Origin: Dyadobacter sp. 676
GTDB taxonomy: Bacteria; Bacteroidota; Bacteroidia; Cytophagales; Spirosomataceae
Length of the DNA: 64,000 bases
Reading direction: 5' to 3'
NCBI RefSeq assembly: GCF_040448675.1
Contig: NZ_CP159289.1
Location: 6,741,001 to 6,805,000 of the forward strand
Below the pieces are notes generated by a model. That model made no database searches, had not been told where the DNA came from, and worked only from the letters and a program-made list of their open reading frames with translations. The first letter of the stretch is position 1; every line of letters starts with the position of its first letter. A program made the position numbers and the translations under genes. Below are positions 10,045 through 18,426 of this stretch, piece after piece.

Positions 10045-11115
10045 ATGTTCCTCTTCGACGCACACCTCGACCTTTCCATGAATGCCGTGGAATGGAACCG
10101 GGACCTTACCCAGGACCTGTATTCGATCCGCGACCGCGAAAAGAACCTTACCGACAAGCCCGACCGTGGCAAAGGTGTGGTGAGTTTTCCGGAAATGCGC
10201 AAAGGCAATATCGGGCTTTGCGTGGCCACGCAGATAGGCCGCTACATTAAACCCGACAGCAAGATCCCCGGCTGGCATTCGCAGGCGCAGGCCTGGGCCA
10301 TGACGCAGGCGCAGGTTGCCTGGTACAAAGCCATGGAAGAAGCCGGCGAAATGGTACAGATCACCGGCCTTGCCGGGCTCCGCAACCATTTGCAGCTCTG
10401 GCAAAACGCAGAAGCGACCGACGGCCTGCCTATCGGCTACATCCTCAGCCTCGAAGGCGCCGACTCGCTTGTGAGCCTCAAGAACCTCGAAACCGCCTAT
10501 GGTTACGGCTTACGCGCCATCGGGCCCGCGCATTACGGCCCGGGTGTATATGCGTACGGAACGGATTCGGACGCGCCGTTGAGCGACAAGGGCAAAGACC
10601 TTCTCCGAGAAATGGACGAGTTGGATATGATCCTGGATGCGACCCATTTATGCGATACGGCGTTCTGGGAAGCAATGAACCTCTACAAAGGACCGGTGTG
10701 GGCAAGCCATAACCTCGTGCGCGCGATTACACCGCATAACCGCCAGTTCTCCGACGAGATGATCAAAATACTGCTGGAACGCGGCGCGGTGATCGGAATG
10801 GCATTCGACGCGTGGATGATGATACCCGGCTGGGTGCGCGGCAAATCGACGCCGGAGGGTACCGGCCTGAAAATCGAGCATATCGTGCGGCATATCGATC
10901 ACATTTGCCAGATCGCCGGCAATGCGCTGCATGTGGGGATCGGCTCCGACCTGGATGGTGCGTATGGCAAGGAGCAATCCCCTGGCGACCTCGATTCGAT
11001 AGCCGACTTGCAAACGATCCCGGCGCTTCTCGCGGCACGCGGCTACTCCCAGGAGGATATCGAACGCATTATGTGGCGCAACTGGGTCGATTTTCTGGAA
11101 AGGAACTGGTCTTGA
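10045..11115 (+). CDS. Membrane dipeptidase family (M19) peptidase
   Basis: A 356-residue zinc dipeptidase of family M19 (renal dipeptidase family), which hydrolyses dipeptides and often accepts a D-residue at the C-terminal position. Metal-binding elements are in order: HxD at the N-terminus (DAHLDLSM), the bridging Glu in LSLEGADSL near residue 140, His in DATHLCD and WASHNL around 200-220, and GSDLDGAYG near residue 300. There is no signal peptide, so it is cytoplasmic, unlike the mammalian enzyme. It is last in the GntP/RidA/PLP-enzyme series. Together they suggest import and breakdown of D-amino-acid-containing small molecules (inference). A strong terminator follows. Confidence 0.92.
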   Translation: MFLFDAHLDLSMNAVEWNRDLTQDLYSIRDREKNLTDKPDRGKGVVSFPEMRKGNIGLCVATQIGRYIKPDSKIPGWHSQAQAWAMTQAQVAWYKAMEEAGEMVQITGLAGLRNHLQLWQNAEATDGLPIGYILSLEGADSLVSLKNLETAYGYGLRAIGPAHYGPGVYAYGTDSDAPLSDKGKDLLREMDELDMILDATHLCDTAFWEAMNLYKGPVWASHNLVRAITPHNRQFSDEMIKILLERGAVIGMAFDAWMMIPGWVRGKSTPEGTGLKIEHIVRHIDHICQIAGNALHVGIGSDLDGAYGKEQSPGDLDSIADLQTIPALLAARGYSQEDIERIMWRNWVDFLERNWS

Positions 11116-11189
11116 CAACCTTAGCCGACTATCGGAGAAAAATTTATAAAATCTAATAAATTCTTAATATAGCACTAAAAGGAGATCTC

Positions 11190-11234
11190 AAAAAAAGCTT
11201 TGCAACTTGGCATCACGGTTGCAAAGCTTTTTTT
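11190..11234 (+). terminator. Intrinsic terminator after the dipeptidase gene
   Basis: AAAGCTTTGCAAC pairs with GTTGCAAAGCTTT around an 11-base loop (11207-11217). The A run before and the T run after the stem make a canonical, partly bidirectional terminator. Confidence 0.9.
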
Positions 11235-11361
11235 GTTTTTTGTAAAAATAATACGGCACACTATTTGTAATCATTTTAAATAAGTGATACTTTTAAAGCA
11301 TTAAATCAACGATGTACTTTCGATCGGTAACATCCGGTCGCTAAACTTCACATAACGAACG

Positions 11362-11613
11362 ATGGCCAATACATATAAAATTTTTTTCCGTACGCATATC
11401 CAGGCAAGCAAGTCGTTGCAAAAACTGCACGACTGCCTGAAACAACTGAATGTAAAACACTGGGCATACGATTTTCAGGAGTTCCTGCTGACGCTTACCT
11501 CCGAACTGCCCGACTTTACCCGCATCCAGCTGGCGCTACGGTCGGCGGGGTATGTCTGCCATTTTATCAAACTCGAGAATATGAATGAAACCAGTGGTGT
11601 TTCACTATCGTAA
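11362..11613 (+). CDS. Small protein of unknown function (83 residues)
   Basis: An 83-residue, soluble, unrecognised protein starting MANTYKIFFRTHIQASKSL. It has aromatic residues and mixed charge but no membrane segment, signal or known motif. It contains an intact T7 run near the start. It has its own space: a terminator ends the previous gene upstream, and a near-perfect intrinsic terminator lies 44 bp after its stop. This is the main reason to accept it as a real single-gene transcript. Confidence 0.6.
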   Translation: MANTYKIFFRTHIQASKSLQKLHDCLKQLNVKHWAYDFQEFLLTLTSELPDFTRIQLALRSAGYVCHFIKLENMNETSGVSLS

Positions 11614-11656
11614 CCGTAATTGCTGAACGTTTAACGGCTATTTATTCCTTTGTATG

Positions 11657-11685
11657 GCAGTACCGGCACCCGGTACTGCTTTTTT
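11657..11685 (+). terminator. Intrinsic terminator
   Basis: A perfect 10-bp stem (GCAGTACCGG with CCGGTACTGC, 3-base loop) followed by six T. It ends the transcript of the small gene at 11362-11613. Confidence 0.9.
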
Positions 11686-11724
11686 GTGTCAGGGCAACCG
11701 ATACCATGGCACATCTCTCTGTTT

Positions 11725-12294
11725 TCAGGCTAATAAATGCTTTTGTGACATCAGGTTCCGTTTAGCTTGTTGCATATGGCGCTCGTTGTGAGCGATCAGG
11801 AACTGGAAGACATCGCCGATTTTCATGCGGATAAACGGCAGGATCGATATCGGAACGCGGATCGCGTCGAGGTCTTTGTGCGAAGCGTCCCGCAGCAGGT
11901 GCAACAGTTCTTCCTGCTGACGAATAAACTCGCTAATTACCGCTGCCGAATCCAGGTCCGAGGATGGAATATACCCCTTGATTGCCTTGTATTTACGCTT
12001 GCCTGTTTGGGGATCCATCATTTTTGTGAAGTAAGCGCCCATCCATGTACTCGTAAATCCTTCTCCCGGCGCCGGCGGAGCGGCATCCAGCTTCTCGCGT
12101 ATTCTGGGCAGATAATAACGTCCGTAGCTATTCAGGTGATCGAGGCACTGGGCAATGCTCCAACCGCCGGTGTCGGAAGGAAGGTTCAGAAAGTGGTCGT
12201 CGCGGTTTTGAAACAATGCGACTGTGTCGGCAATGTGCCGCTCGACCTGTTCGTCGAGCCTTTGCAGCAGTTCTTTTCTGTTGACCGTTTGCAT
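11725..12294 (-). CDS. DinB-like family protein
   Basis: A 189-residue protein of the DinB/YfiT-like four-helix bundle family (metal-dependent, thiol-transferase-like; mostly uncharacterised). Histidines expected to bind metal are seen in CLDHLNSYGRYY near residue 50 and in IAHNERHMQQAKRN near the C-terminus. It is last of a possible minus-strand unit after otsAB and a Crp/Fnr regulator. The 72-bp gap before it holds the palindrome TGCAAATTTGCA (12316-12327), which includes CAAATTTG, one base from the -7 box, so it may have its own promoter. The role is unknown. Confidence 0.8.
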   Translation of the reverse strand: MQTVNRKELLQRLDEQVERHIADTVALFQNRDDHFLNLPSDTGGWSIAQCLDHLNSYGRYYLPRIREKLDAAPPAPGEGFTSTWMGAYFTKMMDPQTGKRKYKAIKGYIPSSDLDSAAVISEFIRQQEELLHLLRDASHKDLDAIRVPISILPFIRMKIGDVFQFLIAHNERHMQQAKRNLMSQKHLLA

Positions 12295-12365
12295 GGTGGT
12301 TCCATTTGATAACGATGCAAATTTGCACAGCCCGGTCCGGGAAATGTTTGGTAAAAACCAAGATT

Positions 12366-12950
12366 TCAGATCCGTACCTTGTTAACCAGTTTGCTGAAAT
12401 TCGTGGGGTCGATGCCCAGGTAGTTTGCAAGGTATTTGTGCGGGACGAGTTGCAGGATATGCGGGCTGCGTTTAAGCAGGTTCCTGAATTTGTCTTCCGA
12501 CGAAAAGCATTGTACTTCCACGAGCCGCTCCAAGATACCGGAAAACGTCTGCATGATTCCCGTGCGCAGCATCCGCTCGATCGCCGGCCGCTCCATCGCC
12601 AGATCCCTGAATTCGGCGTAGGAAGCGCGGATAAAGTGGGATGGCGTCAGCGTTTCGTAATAATACCTTGAGTGAACTTCCAGCAGGGCCGAATCGATGA
12701 TCCCGCCGAACGACGGCCGGTAAGTAAATGCGATCGTCGCTTCGCGGTCCCGGTCGTCGAGATAGTAAATCCGTTGGACCCCCTCGGTTACGAAATAGAT
12801 ATACCGTTCCGTTTCGCCGGCCACGGAAACAATCTCCTTTCTCCGGGCCGAGAATGGCTTCCAGATACGCGACAAAGCGAGCCAATCGTCCGCATCGAGC
12901 GGATAAATGGCCTGAACGACCGAGTGAAGCAATTTTAGCGGTTCCTCCAT
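12366..12950 (-). CDS. Crp/Fnr-family transcriptional regulator
   Basis: A 194-residue protein with an N-terminal cyclic-nucleotide-binding-like beta barrel (residues about 20-120, GETERYIYFVTEGVQRIYY) and a C-terminal helix-turn-helix (VPHKYLANYLGIDPTNFSKL). This is the common Bacteroidota short Crp/Fnr type. It has no Cys cluster for an iron-sulfur centre, and cyclic nucleotide binding is not evident. It lies 27 bp after otsAB, so it is probably co-transcribed with it. The target genes are not known. Confidence 0.88.
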   Translation of the reverse strand: MEEPLKLLHSVVQAIYPLDADDWLALSRIWKPFSARRKEIVSVAGETERYIYFVTEGVQRIYYLDDRDREATIAFTYRPSFGGIIDSALLEVHSRYYYETLTPSHFIRASYAEFRDLAMERPAIERMLRTGIMQTFSGILERLVEVQCFSSEDKFRNLLKRSPHILQLVPHKYLANYLGIDPTNFSKLVNKVRI

Positions 12951-12977
12951 AGAACCGCTAAAATACGAAAGCCCGGT

Positions 12978-15215
12978 CTACTCGCCTACCGGCGAAACCA
13001 TAAAATGCAGGAAATGAAAAACTTCGTCCTGGCTGCGGATATGGTTGCGTGCGGCCGAAAGGTCGTCGCCGATCTTGATCGTAAAAGAGCTCTCCGGCAA
13101 CGCCTCGAACATGTCTTCGTCGGTCGTATCGTCGCCGATTGCGAGAATGAAGTCATAATCGCCAGCTTCGGCAAATGTCCGCGTGGCCGTGCCTTTGTTG
13201 AAGGCCGTCTTTTTCACCTCCACCACCTTGTTGCCGTCGATCACCTGCAGGTTCAGTTCCGGCTGGATGTAATTTTTCAGTTGCCAGAGAAGCTCCTGGG
13301 CGCGGCGGCTGGCATATTCCTTGTCGTCGGCGGTACGGTAATGCCATGCCAGTGCCGTTTCTTTCTCCTCCACAAATGCGCCGGGACAGCGTTTGGCATA
13401 GATCTGCATCATCGGGCGGATACTGTCTTTCCAGTTTTCCTCATAACCTTCATTGAGCTGCCACCCGCCCGAATCCCTCGTTTTGATCAGGGCGCCATGC
13501 TCGGCGATCATATGAACCGGGAGATCGCTGAATAACTTATCCAGGAAATAACGGTCGCGGCCGCTGACGATCACCACGGTATCGCGCTTCGCGATTTCGT
13601 GCAGCAATTTCCTCATGTCCTCGGACATAATCGCCTTGGCGGGGTCAGGAACGATGGGCGCAAGCGTGCCGTCGTAATCGAAAAACAGGATCCGGTTGTT
13701 TGAAGACTGGTAAGCCGACCGGATCGCGTCGATGCCTTTGTTGTTCAGGAAAACCTGGCGCAACCGGTCGTGTTCTAGTTCAAGCATTGTCATTTGGGTA
13801 AAAAAGTCATTGGTCCATGCGAATACATCGTAATCACGGATCCTTTCGCGCATGGCCTCCATTCGTTTGTTTTGCTCCTCATCGGGCATTTCGAACGCCG
13901 TTTTGATCGCATCGGCGATATTCTGGCGGTCGAGCGGGTTGATAATCAGCGCTTCGCCCAGCTCGGCGGCAGCACCGGCCATTTCGCTCAAAATCAATAC
14001 TCCCCGGCCATCCTGACGGCTGGCGACGTACTCCTTGCACACGAGGTTCATCCCGTCGCGAACGGGCGTAATAAGCGCCACGTCGCTTGCGGTGTACATT
14101 CCTACGAGCTCGTGGTACGGCATGGAGCGGTACTGGTAAATGATCGGCTGCCAGGAAATGGTCCCGAAATCGGCGTTGATCTTGCCTACCGTTTGATCGA
14201 TATCCGATTTCATCTGCTGGTACTGCTCGATGGTGTCACGCGAGGGCACGACCACCATCACAAACGACACCTTTTCATACCATTGCGGGTTCTGTTCGAG
14301 AAAGCGCTGGTATCCCTGCAAACGATGAATAATGCCTTTGGAATAATCGAGGCGGTCGACGGAGAATATGATCTTGTCTTTCAGCGACTGCCGGGCCTCC
14401 GAACGTGCCGCAGCGACCTCAGGATCGTCGTAGGCGTCGTTAAACTTGTCAAAATCGATGCTGATAGGAAACGAATCGACCTTGACGATCCGGTTGCCCA
14501 TGTTGATGTAATGCAATTTATTCCCCAATTCGGAGACAAGTCGCGCCGCTTTCAGGAAATACTCCACATAATCATTGGTGTGAAAACCCACCACATCGGC
14601 CCCGAGAATACCGTCTACGATCGCCTTTCGCCACATCACCGGCAGCAGCCTGAATATCTCGAAAGACGGGAACGGAATGTGGAAAAAGAAGCCGATCTTG
14701 TTGTCGGGAAAAGCATTCCGGATCATTTGCGGCAGGAGCATCAGCTGGTAGTCCTGCACCCAAACGACATCCCCCGGCCGTATCACTTCCCTCACCTTTT
14801 CAAAAAACAATTGATGCGCTTCCTGATACGCTTCGAAATAGACGTCGTGGAAGTGCGCGAGCGAGGGAAAATAATGGCAAAGCGGCCATATCAGGTTGTT
14901 ACAGAAGCCCTCATAGTAATTTTCGTTGAGCTCCGCGGGTATAAAAACCGGATGGGCATGGAAGTTCTCGTTTTCCATCGACTGCCCGTCGAGCTCTTCG
15001 GGCGTATTCTCCGAAAAACCGATCCACTGGATTTTCTGGTGGGTATCGAAGGCCTGGCTCTGTTGATCCTTTACCAGCGAAAGTACGGCGGAAACAAGGC
15101 CGCCGGAATTCTGAAATAATCGGGAAACATCACCGTCGCGGACTACCTTGAACGGTAACCGGTATGCGACTATGACAAGCCTCCCTCCGTTGACTGACTG
15201 AGATAAACTTTCCAT
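12978..15215 (-). CDS. otsAB: Bifunctional trehalose-6-phosphate synthase / trehalose-6-phosphate phosphatase
   Basis: A fusion of about 745 residues that makes trehalose from UDP-glucose and glucose-6-phosphate through trehalose-6-phosphate. Residues 1 to about 470 are the GT20 synthase: WVQDYQLMLLPQMIR, HIPFPSFEIFRLLP, VDRLDYSKGI and RDGMNLVCKEYVA. From about residue 500 comes a HAD phosphatase: FFDYDGTLAPIVPD (nucleophile Asp), VIVSGRDRYFLDKLF, ALAWHYR and AIGDDTTDEDMFEA. The start is set at the Met of MESLSQSVNGGRLVIVAYRL because upstream in-frame sequence is not protein-like. Such fusions are frequent in Bacteroidota. Trehalose protects against osmotic and desiccation stress. A Crp/Fnr gene follows at 27 bp. 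Confidence 0.95.
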   Translation of the reverse strand: MESLSQSVNGGRLVIVAYRLPFKVVRDGDVSRLFQNSGGLVSAVLSLVKDQQSQAFDTHQKIQWIGFSENTPEELDGQSMENENFHAHPVFIPAELNENYYEGFCNNLIWPLCHYFPSLAHFHDVYFEAYQEAHQLFFEKVREVIRPGDVVWVQDYQLMLLPQMIRNAFPDNKIGFFFHIPFPSFEIFRLLPVMWRKAIVDGILGADVVGFHTNDYVEYFLKAARLVSELGNKLHYINMGNRIVKVDSFPISIDFDKFNDAYDDPEVAAARSEARQSLKDKIIFSVDRLDYSKGIIHRLQGYQRFLEQNPQWYEKVSFVMVVVPSRDTIEQYQQMKSDIDQTVGKINADFGTISWQPIIYQYRSMPYHELVGMYTASDVALITPVRDGMNLVCKEYVASRQDGRGVLILSEMAGAAAELGEALIINPLDRQNIADAIKTAFEMPDEEQNKRMEAMRERIRDYDVFAWTNDFFTQMTMLELEHDRLRQVFLNNKGIDAIRSAYQSSNNRILFFDYDGTLAPIVPDPAKAIMSEDMRKLLHEIAKRDTVVIVSGRDRYFLDKLFSDLPVHMIAEHGALIKTRDSGGWQLNEGYEENWKDSIRPMMQIYAKRCPGAFVEEKETALAWHYRTADDKEYASRRAQELLWQLKNYIQPELNLQVIDGNKVVEVKKTAFNKGTATRTFAEAGDYDFILAIGDDTTDEDMFEALPESSFTIKIGDDLSAARNHIRSQDEVFHFLHFMVSPVGE

Positions 15216-15672
15216 AATATACCCGCACGCCTTCAAAAGCCATGCCACAACGACTTTCTGGCCCCCCAACTTCCCCTGCCGATCTGCGCAATACGGCGTA
15301 CACCGCTAATTGACATCCGACGGACTCTATCAAAAAGTGAGTGGCCTTCTCAAAGCGGTAAGGTTTTGACAGAAGAGCCAAATGTATTATTTTCACATCC
15401 GCAACCTCTTCTATCACATTACAGGAACCGGATTTTCCGGCGCCGGGCAAATGCTCCGGCAAGCAAGCGCCATTGCTGTTTTCCATGAGTTAATGTGATA
15501 GCTGACCACAAATACGGGCCTTTGCGGACCCAAGATTAGTCATGGACTACAATCAGGTAATCGCAGATCAATACTGTGCCACTCATTGTTGTGGGTTGCG
15601 GGCGGCCGATCAAGGCCGCCATTTTTTTGGCCGTCCAGTTTACGAATCATCATATTCCTGGTCTTAAAGCAA
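15216..15672. other. 457-bp region without an assigned gene
   Basis: No gene can be assigned with confidence. A minus-strand reading of 118 codons (15486 down to 15130) is open, but it overlaps the start of otsAB by 86 bp, has no recognisable motif and lacks a strong codon pattern. It is therefore not called. The region must carry the otsAB promoter and the upstream sequence of the small membrane gene at 15673. Confidence 0.4.
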
Positions 15673-16023
15673 ATGGTAGTTAAAATCATCAACGGCGTTC
15701 TGATCCTTGTAGCCGTATTCATGGGCCTGAAACAAGGTTGGGCGATGCTCACCGGTAAAGCGGAGATGCTCGACCTGTTCGGAAAGTGGGGGTTTAACAA
15801 AGCCGGCGTGATGGTCAACGGCATCGTCACGATCATCAGTGCATTGCTCATCTTGTACCCTAAAACATTTGTCTGGGGAAACTTTCTGATGGCAGCCGCC
15901 ATCCTGATGATCATCTGTTTCCATTTGCTGGAAAAGGATTTAAAAGGTATGGCGATCGAGCTCCCGTTTCTGTTTTTGAACCTGGTGATTATTTATTTGC
16001 AACACCCATTTACAGGCAAATAA
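15673..16023 (+). CDS. Small integral membrane protein, DoxX-like
   Basis: A 116-residue protein with four predicted membrane helices: VKIINGVLILVAVFMG, a helix around VNGIVTIISALLILY, FLMAAAILMIICFH and FLFLNLVIIYL. The arrangement resembles the DoxX-like superfamily of small four-helix proteins; function is unknown. The start is the Met of MVVKIINGV. A longer reading from 15586 adds a Pro/Arg-rich segment that does not look real. It is convergent with the SDR gene. Confidence 0.7.
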   Translation: MVVKIINGVLILVAVFMGLKQGWAMLTGKAEMLDLFGKWGFNKAGVMVNGIVTIISALLILYPKTFVWGNFLMAAAILMIICFHLLEKDLKGMAIELPFLFLNLVIIYLQHPFTGK

Positions 16024-16028
16024 AAAAG

Positions 16029-16052
16029 AGCGGCAAACAATTTCGCCGCTTT
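16029..16052. terminator. Short hairpin between convergent genes
   Basis: AGCGGC (16029-16034) pairs with GCCGCT (16045-16050), with an A run to the left and TTT to the right. It suits a small bidirectional terminator between the membrane gene and the SDR gene. Confidence 0.55.
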
Positions 16053-16069
16053 ATTCCTGACGCCCCTCC

Positions 16070-16891
16070 TTAAAAGAAACCGCGCATAGCCTCCATATAT
16101 TCCTCAATCGGCATGGATTGGCGCATTTGCAGCAACTGATTCCCGGTTGCGCCGATCACATTGCGGAAAGAATCGATCTCCCGGGTAGCGAGCTGGTGAA
16201 TAACCCGGACGATGTCCATCGGGTCGTCCAGCTGGCTCTCGTCTGGCTGCTCCATGATGGATTGCAATTTTCGGGTCAGCCGATCGTAAGCCGTGATTTC
16301 AGGGTTGGCATTCCAGACAATGCTTTCCTTAAAATTATTTCCTTTCGAACCGCCCTGCTCGACCAGCCGCAGTTCGATATTCAGTGGTTTCAATTCATAA
16401 TACAAGCCCTCGGTTAAGCCTTCAAGCGCAAATTTGGACATATTATAGAGCGACCCCAGCGGTACGGCGGTGGTAACGCCCATGAACGAACTGATGTTGA
16501 TGAACATACCTCCCCCATTCGCCCTGAAATGCGGAAGGAATGCGCGGATCACATTGATCGGGCCGCGCGTGTTTACAGCAAACTGCCAGTCGATATCCGC
16601 CTCTTTCGCCAGTTCGAGCGCGCCGTAGGTGCCCATTCCCGCGTTATTAACCACCACATCGACCCTGCCGAATGCTTCGATTGTCTGTCCGACAGCCGCT
16701 TTCACCTGACCTGCATCCGTCACGTCGAGTTCGAAAATCCTGATGTTCGGGTAGGCGGTCAGTTCCGTCTCCTTCGCGGGCGTACGCATGGTCGCCGCCA
16801 CGTTCCAGCCGTTTTGGGCAAAGTACTTAGCGGTCAGTTTACCGAGCCCGGAGCTGGTACCGGTTATAAAAATTGTTTTTTGCTCATTCAT
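16070..16891 (-). CDS. Short-chain dehydrogenase/reductase (SDR) family oxidoreductase
   Basis: A 273-residue classical SDR. The NAD(P)-binding motif TGTSSGLG is at the N-terminus, NNAG near residue 85, a Ser in INISSFMG near 140, and the catalytic Tyr and Lys in SLYNMSKFAL near 155. The Arg in AATMRTP after the second strand suggests NADP preference. The start is MNEQKTIFITG; the 50 codons upstream cross the operator region and are not protein-like. It is divergent from an HxlR regulator with a shared 88-bp promoter region. HxlR regulators often control a neighbouring oxidoreductase in response to reactive electrophiles or quinones. The substrate is unknown. Confidence 0.92.
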   Translation of the reverse strand: MNEQKTIFITGTSSGLGKLTAKYFAQNGWNVAATMRTPAKETELTAYPNIRIFELDVTDAGQVKAAVGQTIEAFGRVDVVVNNAGMGTYGALELAKEADIDWQFAVNTRGPINVIRAFLPHFRANGGGMFINISSFMGVTTAVPLGSLYNMSKFALEGLTEGLYYELKPLNIELRLVEQGGSKGNNFKESIVWNANPEITAYDRLTRKLQSIMEQPDESQLDDPMDIVRVIHQLATREIDSFRNVIGATGNQLLQMRQSMPIEEYMEAMRGFF

Positions 16892-16932
16892 CTTGATAAA
16901 TTTTAAATTGAATGGCACAAATTTACCGGCTA

Positions 16933-16971
16933 TTGGTATAACTTTGTAATCAGTATCACAGAGTATACCAA
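16933..16971. promoter_or_regulatory. Inverted repeat and -7 box in the SDR/HxlR divergent promoter
   Basis: TTGGTATA (16933-16940) and TATACCAA (16964-16971) form a perfect 8-bp inverted repeat with a 23-bp spacer. TAACTTTG at 16939-16946 matches the Bacteroidota -7 consensus TAnnTTTG on the plus strand, 33 bp before the HxlR start, and overlaps the left arm. The layout fits autorepression by HxlR and control of the SDR gene. Confidence 0.65.
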
Positions 16972-16979
16972 CTACACTT

Positions 16980-17354
16980 ATGGAACAGGTTCCACCGGTC
17001 AGAAACCAGGCAGAAGAAGTCAGGGCGTTACAGGACACCATTTACGTCATCGGCGGTAAATGGAGGTTGCCCATTATCAACTCGATATGCAATGGTAACA
17101 AGCGTTTCCGCGAGATAGAAAGAAGCATTCCGGGCATTACGACAAGAATGCTTTCACGCGAATTGAAGGAAATGGAGATGAACAAGCTGATTAAACGGAC
17201 AGTATACCCCGACTCTCCGGTGCTTGTAGAATATGAGTCGACGCCCTACTGCAAAACGTTTGGAAATATCATCCTTGCAATGATCGAATGGGGCAAAGAG
17301 CACAAAAAGTACGTTACCGAACAACCAGCCAGGAAAATATCTTCGTCCGAATAA
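16980..17354 (+). CDS. HxlR-family transcriptional regulator
   Basis: A 124-residue winged helix-turn-helix protein of the HxlR (MarR-like) family. Typical segments are VIGGKWRLPIINSI near residue 30, RFREIERSIPGITTRMLSREL (recognition helix) and an EYESTPYCKTFGNIILAMIEW tail. It forms a dimer that binds DNA. It is divergent from the SDR gene, and the inverted repeat at 16933-16971 is the likely operator. Some HxlR proteins sense electrophiles through an N-terminal Cys; the only cysteines here are in NSICNGN and TPYCKTF, so the signal is not clear. Confidence 0.92.
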   Translation: MEQVPPVRNQAEEVRALQDTIYVIGGKWRLPIINSICNGNKRFREIERSIPGITTRMLSRELKEMEMNKLIKRTVYPDSPVLVEYESTPYCKTFGNIILAMIEWGKEHKKYVTEQPARKISSSE

Positions 17355-17365
17355 GCTATTCAAGG

Positions 17366-17821
17366 TTAAGCGACGCCGCGTATCCACGCTTCCGCTTCAC
17401 CGGGATCGGTAAAAAAGCGCTCGTTCGGGCTACTATAAAGCGATTCGTACTTCTCGATCTTCGTTGCGTCCTGGTGGCAATGCACCGCCGCTATGCAACG
17501 GATGTTACGCTTGTTCGATAGCACCAGCCCCGACGCCTCCTCCCCGAACATGGTCACATACCCGACTTTCCAGCCATAGTCGGCGAGGGTCAGCGGTATA
17601 ATGCTGCGGAAATGCTTGTGCGCATCGAGGTTTACCGCCGTGAAACCGTGCAGGTTCACAAAGATTTTAAATGTGCTTCCGTCCTGGATGCTGTCCAGCG
17701 CTTCATAAAGCGATTTTTCCCAACGGATTACATCCTCCTTATCCATATCCCCGCTGATACGCGTCACGATCAGCCGGTTCGGGGCATCCCAGTCTGTTCT
17801 GGCTATTTTCGATTCTGACAT
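17366..17821 (-). CDS. Hypothetical protein, possibly STAS/SpoIIAA-like
   Basis: A soluble protein of about 151 residues, starting MSESKIARTDWDAPNRLIV. Two segments, RLIVTRISGDMDKEDVIRWE and STFKIFVNLHGFTAV, have the strand-helix rhythm of SpoIIAA-like/STAS domains, but no diagnostic motif is present, so this is a weak suggestion. The longer in-frame reading to 18028 overlaps the Nudix gene and is not protein-like. Met at 17851 (MQPVEYYQ) is an alternative start. Its C-terminal half contains two cysteines and two histidines (RCIAAVHCHQD). Function is unknown. Confidence 0.6.
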   Translation of the reverse strand: MSESKIARTDWDAPNRLIVTRISGDMDKEDVIRWEKSLYEALDSIQDGSTFKIFVNLHGFTAVNLDAHKHFRSIIPLTLADYGWKVGYVTMFGEEASGLVLSNKRNIRCIAAVHCHQDATKIEKYESLYSSPNERFFTDPGEAEAWIRGVA

Positions 17822-17927
17822 CTGAATTTGCTGATAATACTCCACTGGCTGCATAATCGCCGACACCACATATTTGTTCCGCATCGTCGACGGATAGCGC
17901 CGGTTCATCGACAAAGTGCGGCCGGCG

Positions 17928-18320
17928 TCACACGATGAGCCTTTTCGCCACCAGATCGTCGAAAAGCAGTTGTGCGGCCAGCGACACCTTCGGCCTGTCG
18001 GCATAGCGGAGCCACGAAACATCGTCAATTTCGGCGGCTGCCCTTACTTCTCCCCTTTCCGTGGTCGTGTAGCATCTCAGCCGAACCAGCACTCCCTCCG
18101 GCTGCCCATGAGCCTGCGCCTCGAACTCCCCGTAGAATTTCAGCAATACCGGGTCCAGCACCAGGCTCAGCTCTTCCCCGATTTCACGCACCAGTGCCTC
18201 TTCGTCCGATTCACCCGGTTCGCGCTTACCGCCCGGAATGTAATAGGTGTCGCGCCCGCGGCTTTTTGCAGCAAGTATTTTTTGGTCTTCAATGTAAACC
18301 AGCGCCAGCTTGTCGATCAT
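17928..18320 (-). CDS. Nudix hydrolase
   Basis: A 130-residue Nudix protein, which hydrolyses nucleoside diphosphates linked to another group (dNTPs, ADP-sugars and similar), Mg-dependent. The Nudix box is GGKREPGESDEEALVREIGE followed by ELSLV, matching G-x5-E-x7-REU-x-EE. The Gly before the last position is Ser, a common tolerance. The start is MIDKLALVYIEDQ at 18320; the open frame upstream reaches into the promoter of the divergent lipoprotein gene and is rejected. Substrate unknown, probably a cytoplasmic housekeeping or clean-up enzyme. Confidence 0.9.
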   Translation of the reverse strand: MIDKLALVYIEDQKILAAKSRGRDTYYIPGGKREPGESDEEALVREIGEELSLVLDPVLLKFYGEFEAQAHGQPEGVLVRLRCYTTTERGEVRAAAEIDDVSWLRYADRPKVSLAAQLLFDDLVAKRLIV

Positions 18321-18426
18321 AACTGTAAATATTTCTTCATAAAAATAAGCATACGAGCCGATTCCAACCAAAGCAGCAAAGCTTGAATCTCCAATGCATT
18401 GTTCCATCCCAAAATCGATCAAAACC

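Noticed and set aside
13794..15119. 441-codon plus-strand frame opposite otsAB
   Set aside because: It is antisense to a gene with all catalytic motifs; no recognisable domain or plausible start region.
15130..15486. 118-codon minus-strand frame before otsAB
   Set aside because: It overlaps the otsAB start by 86 bp, has no motif, and the codon choice is not clearly coding.
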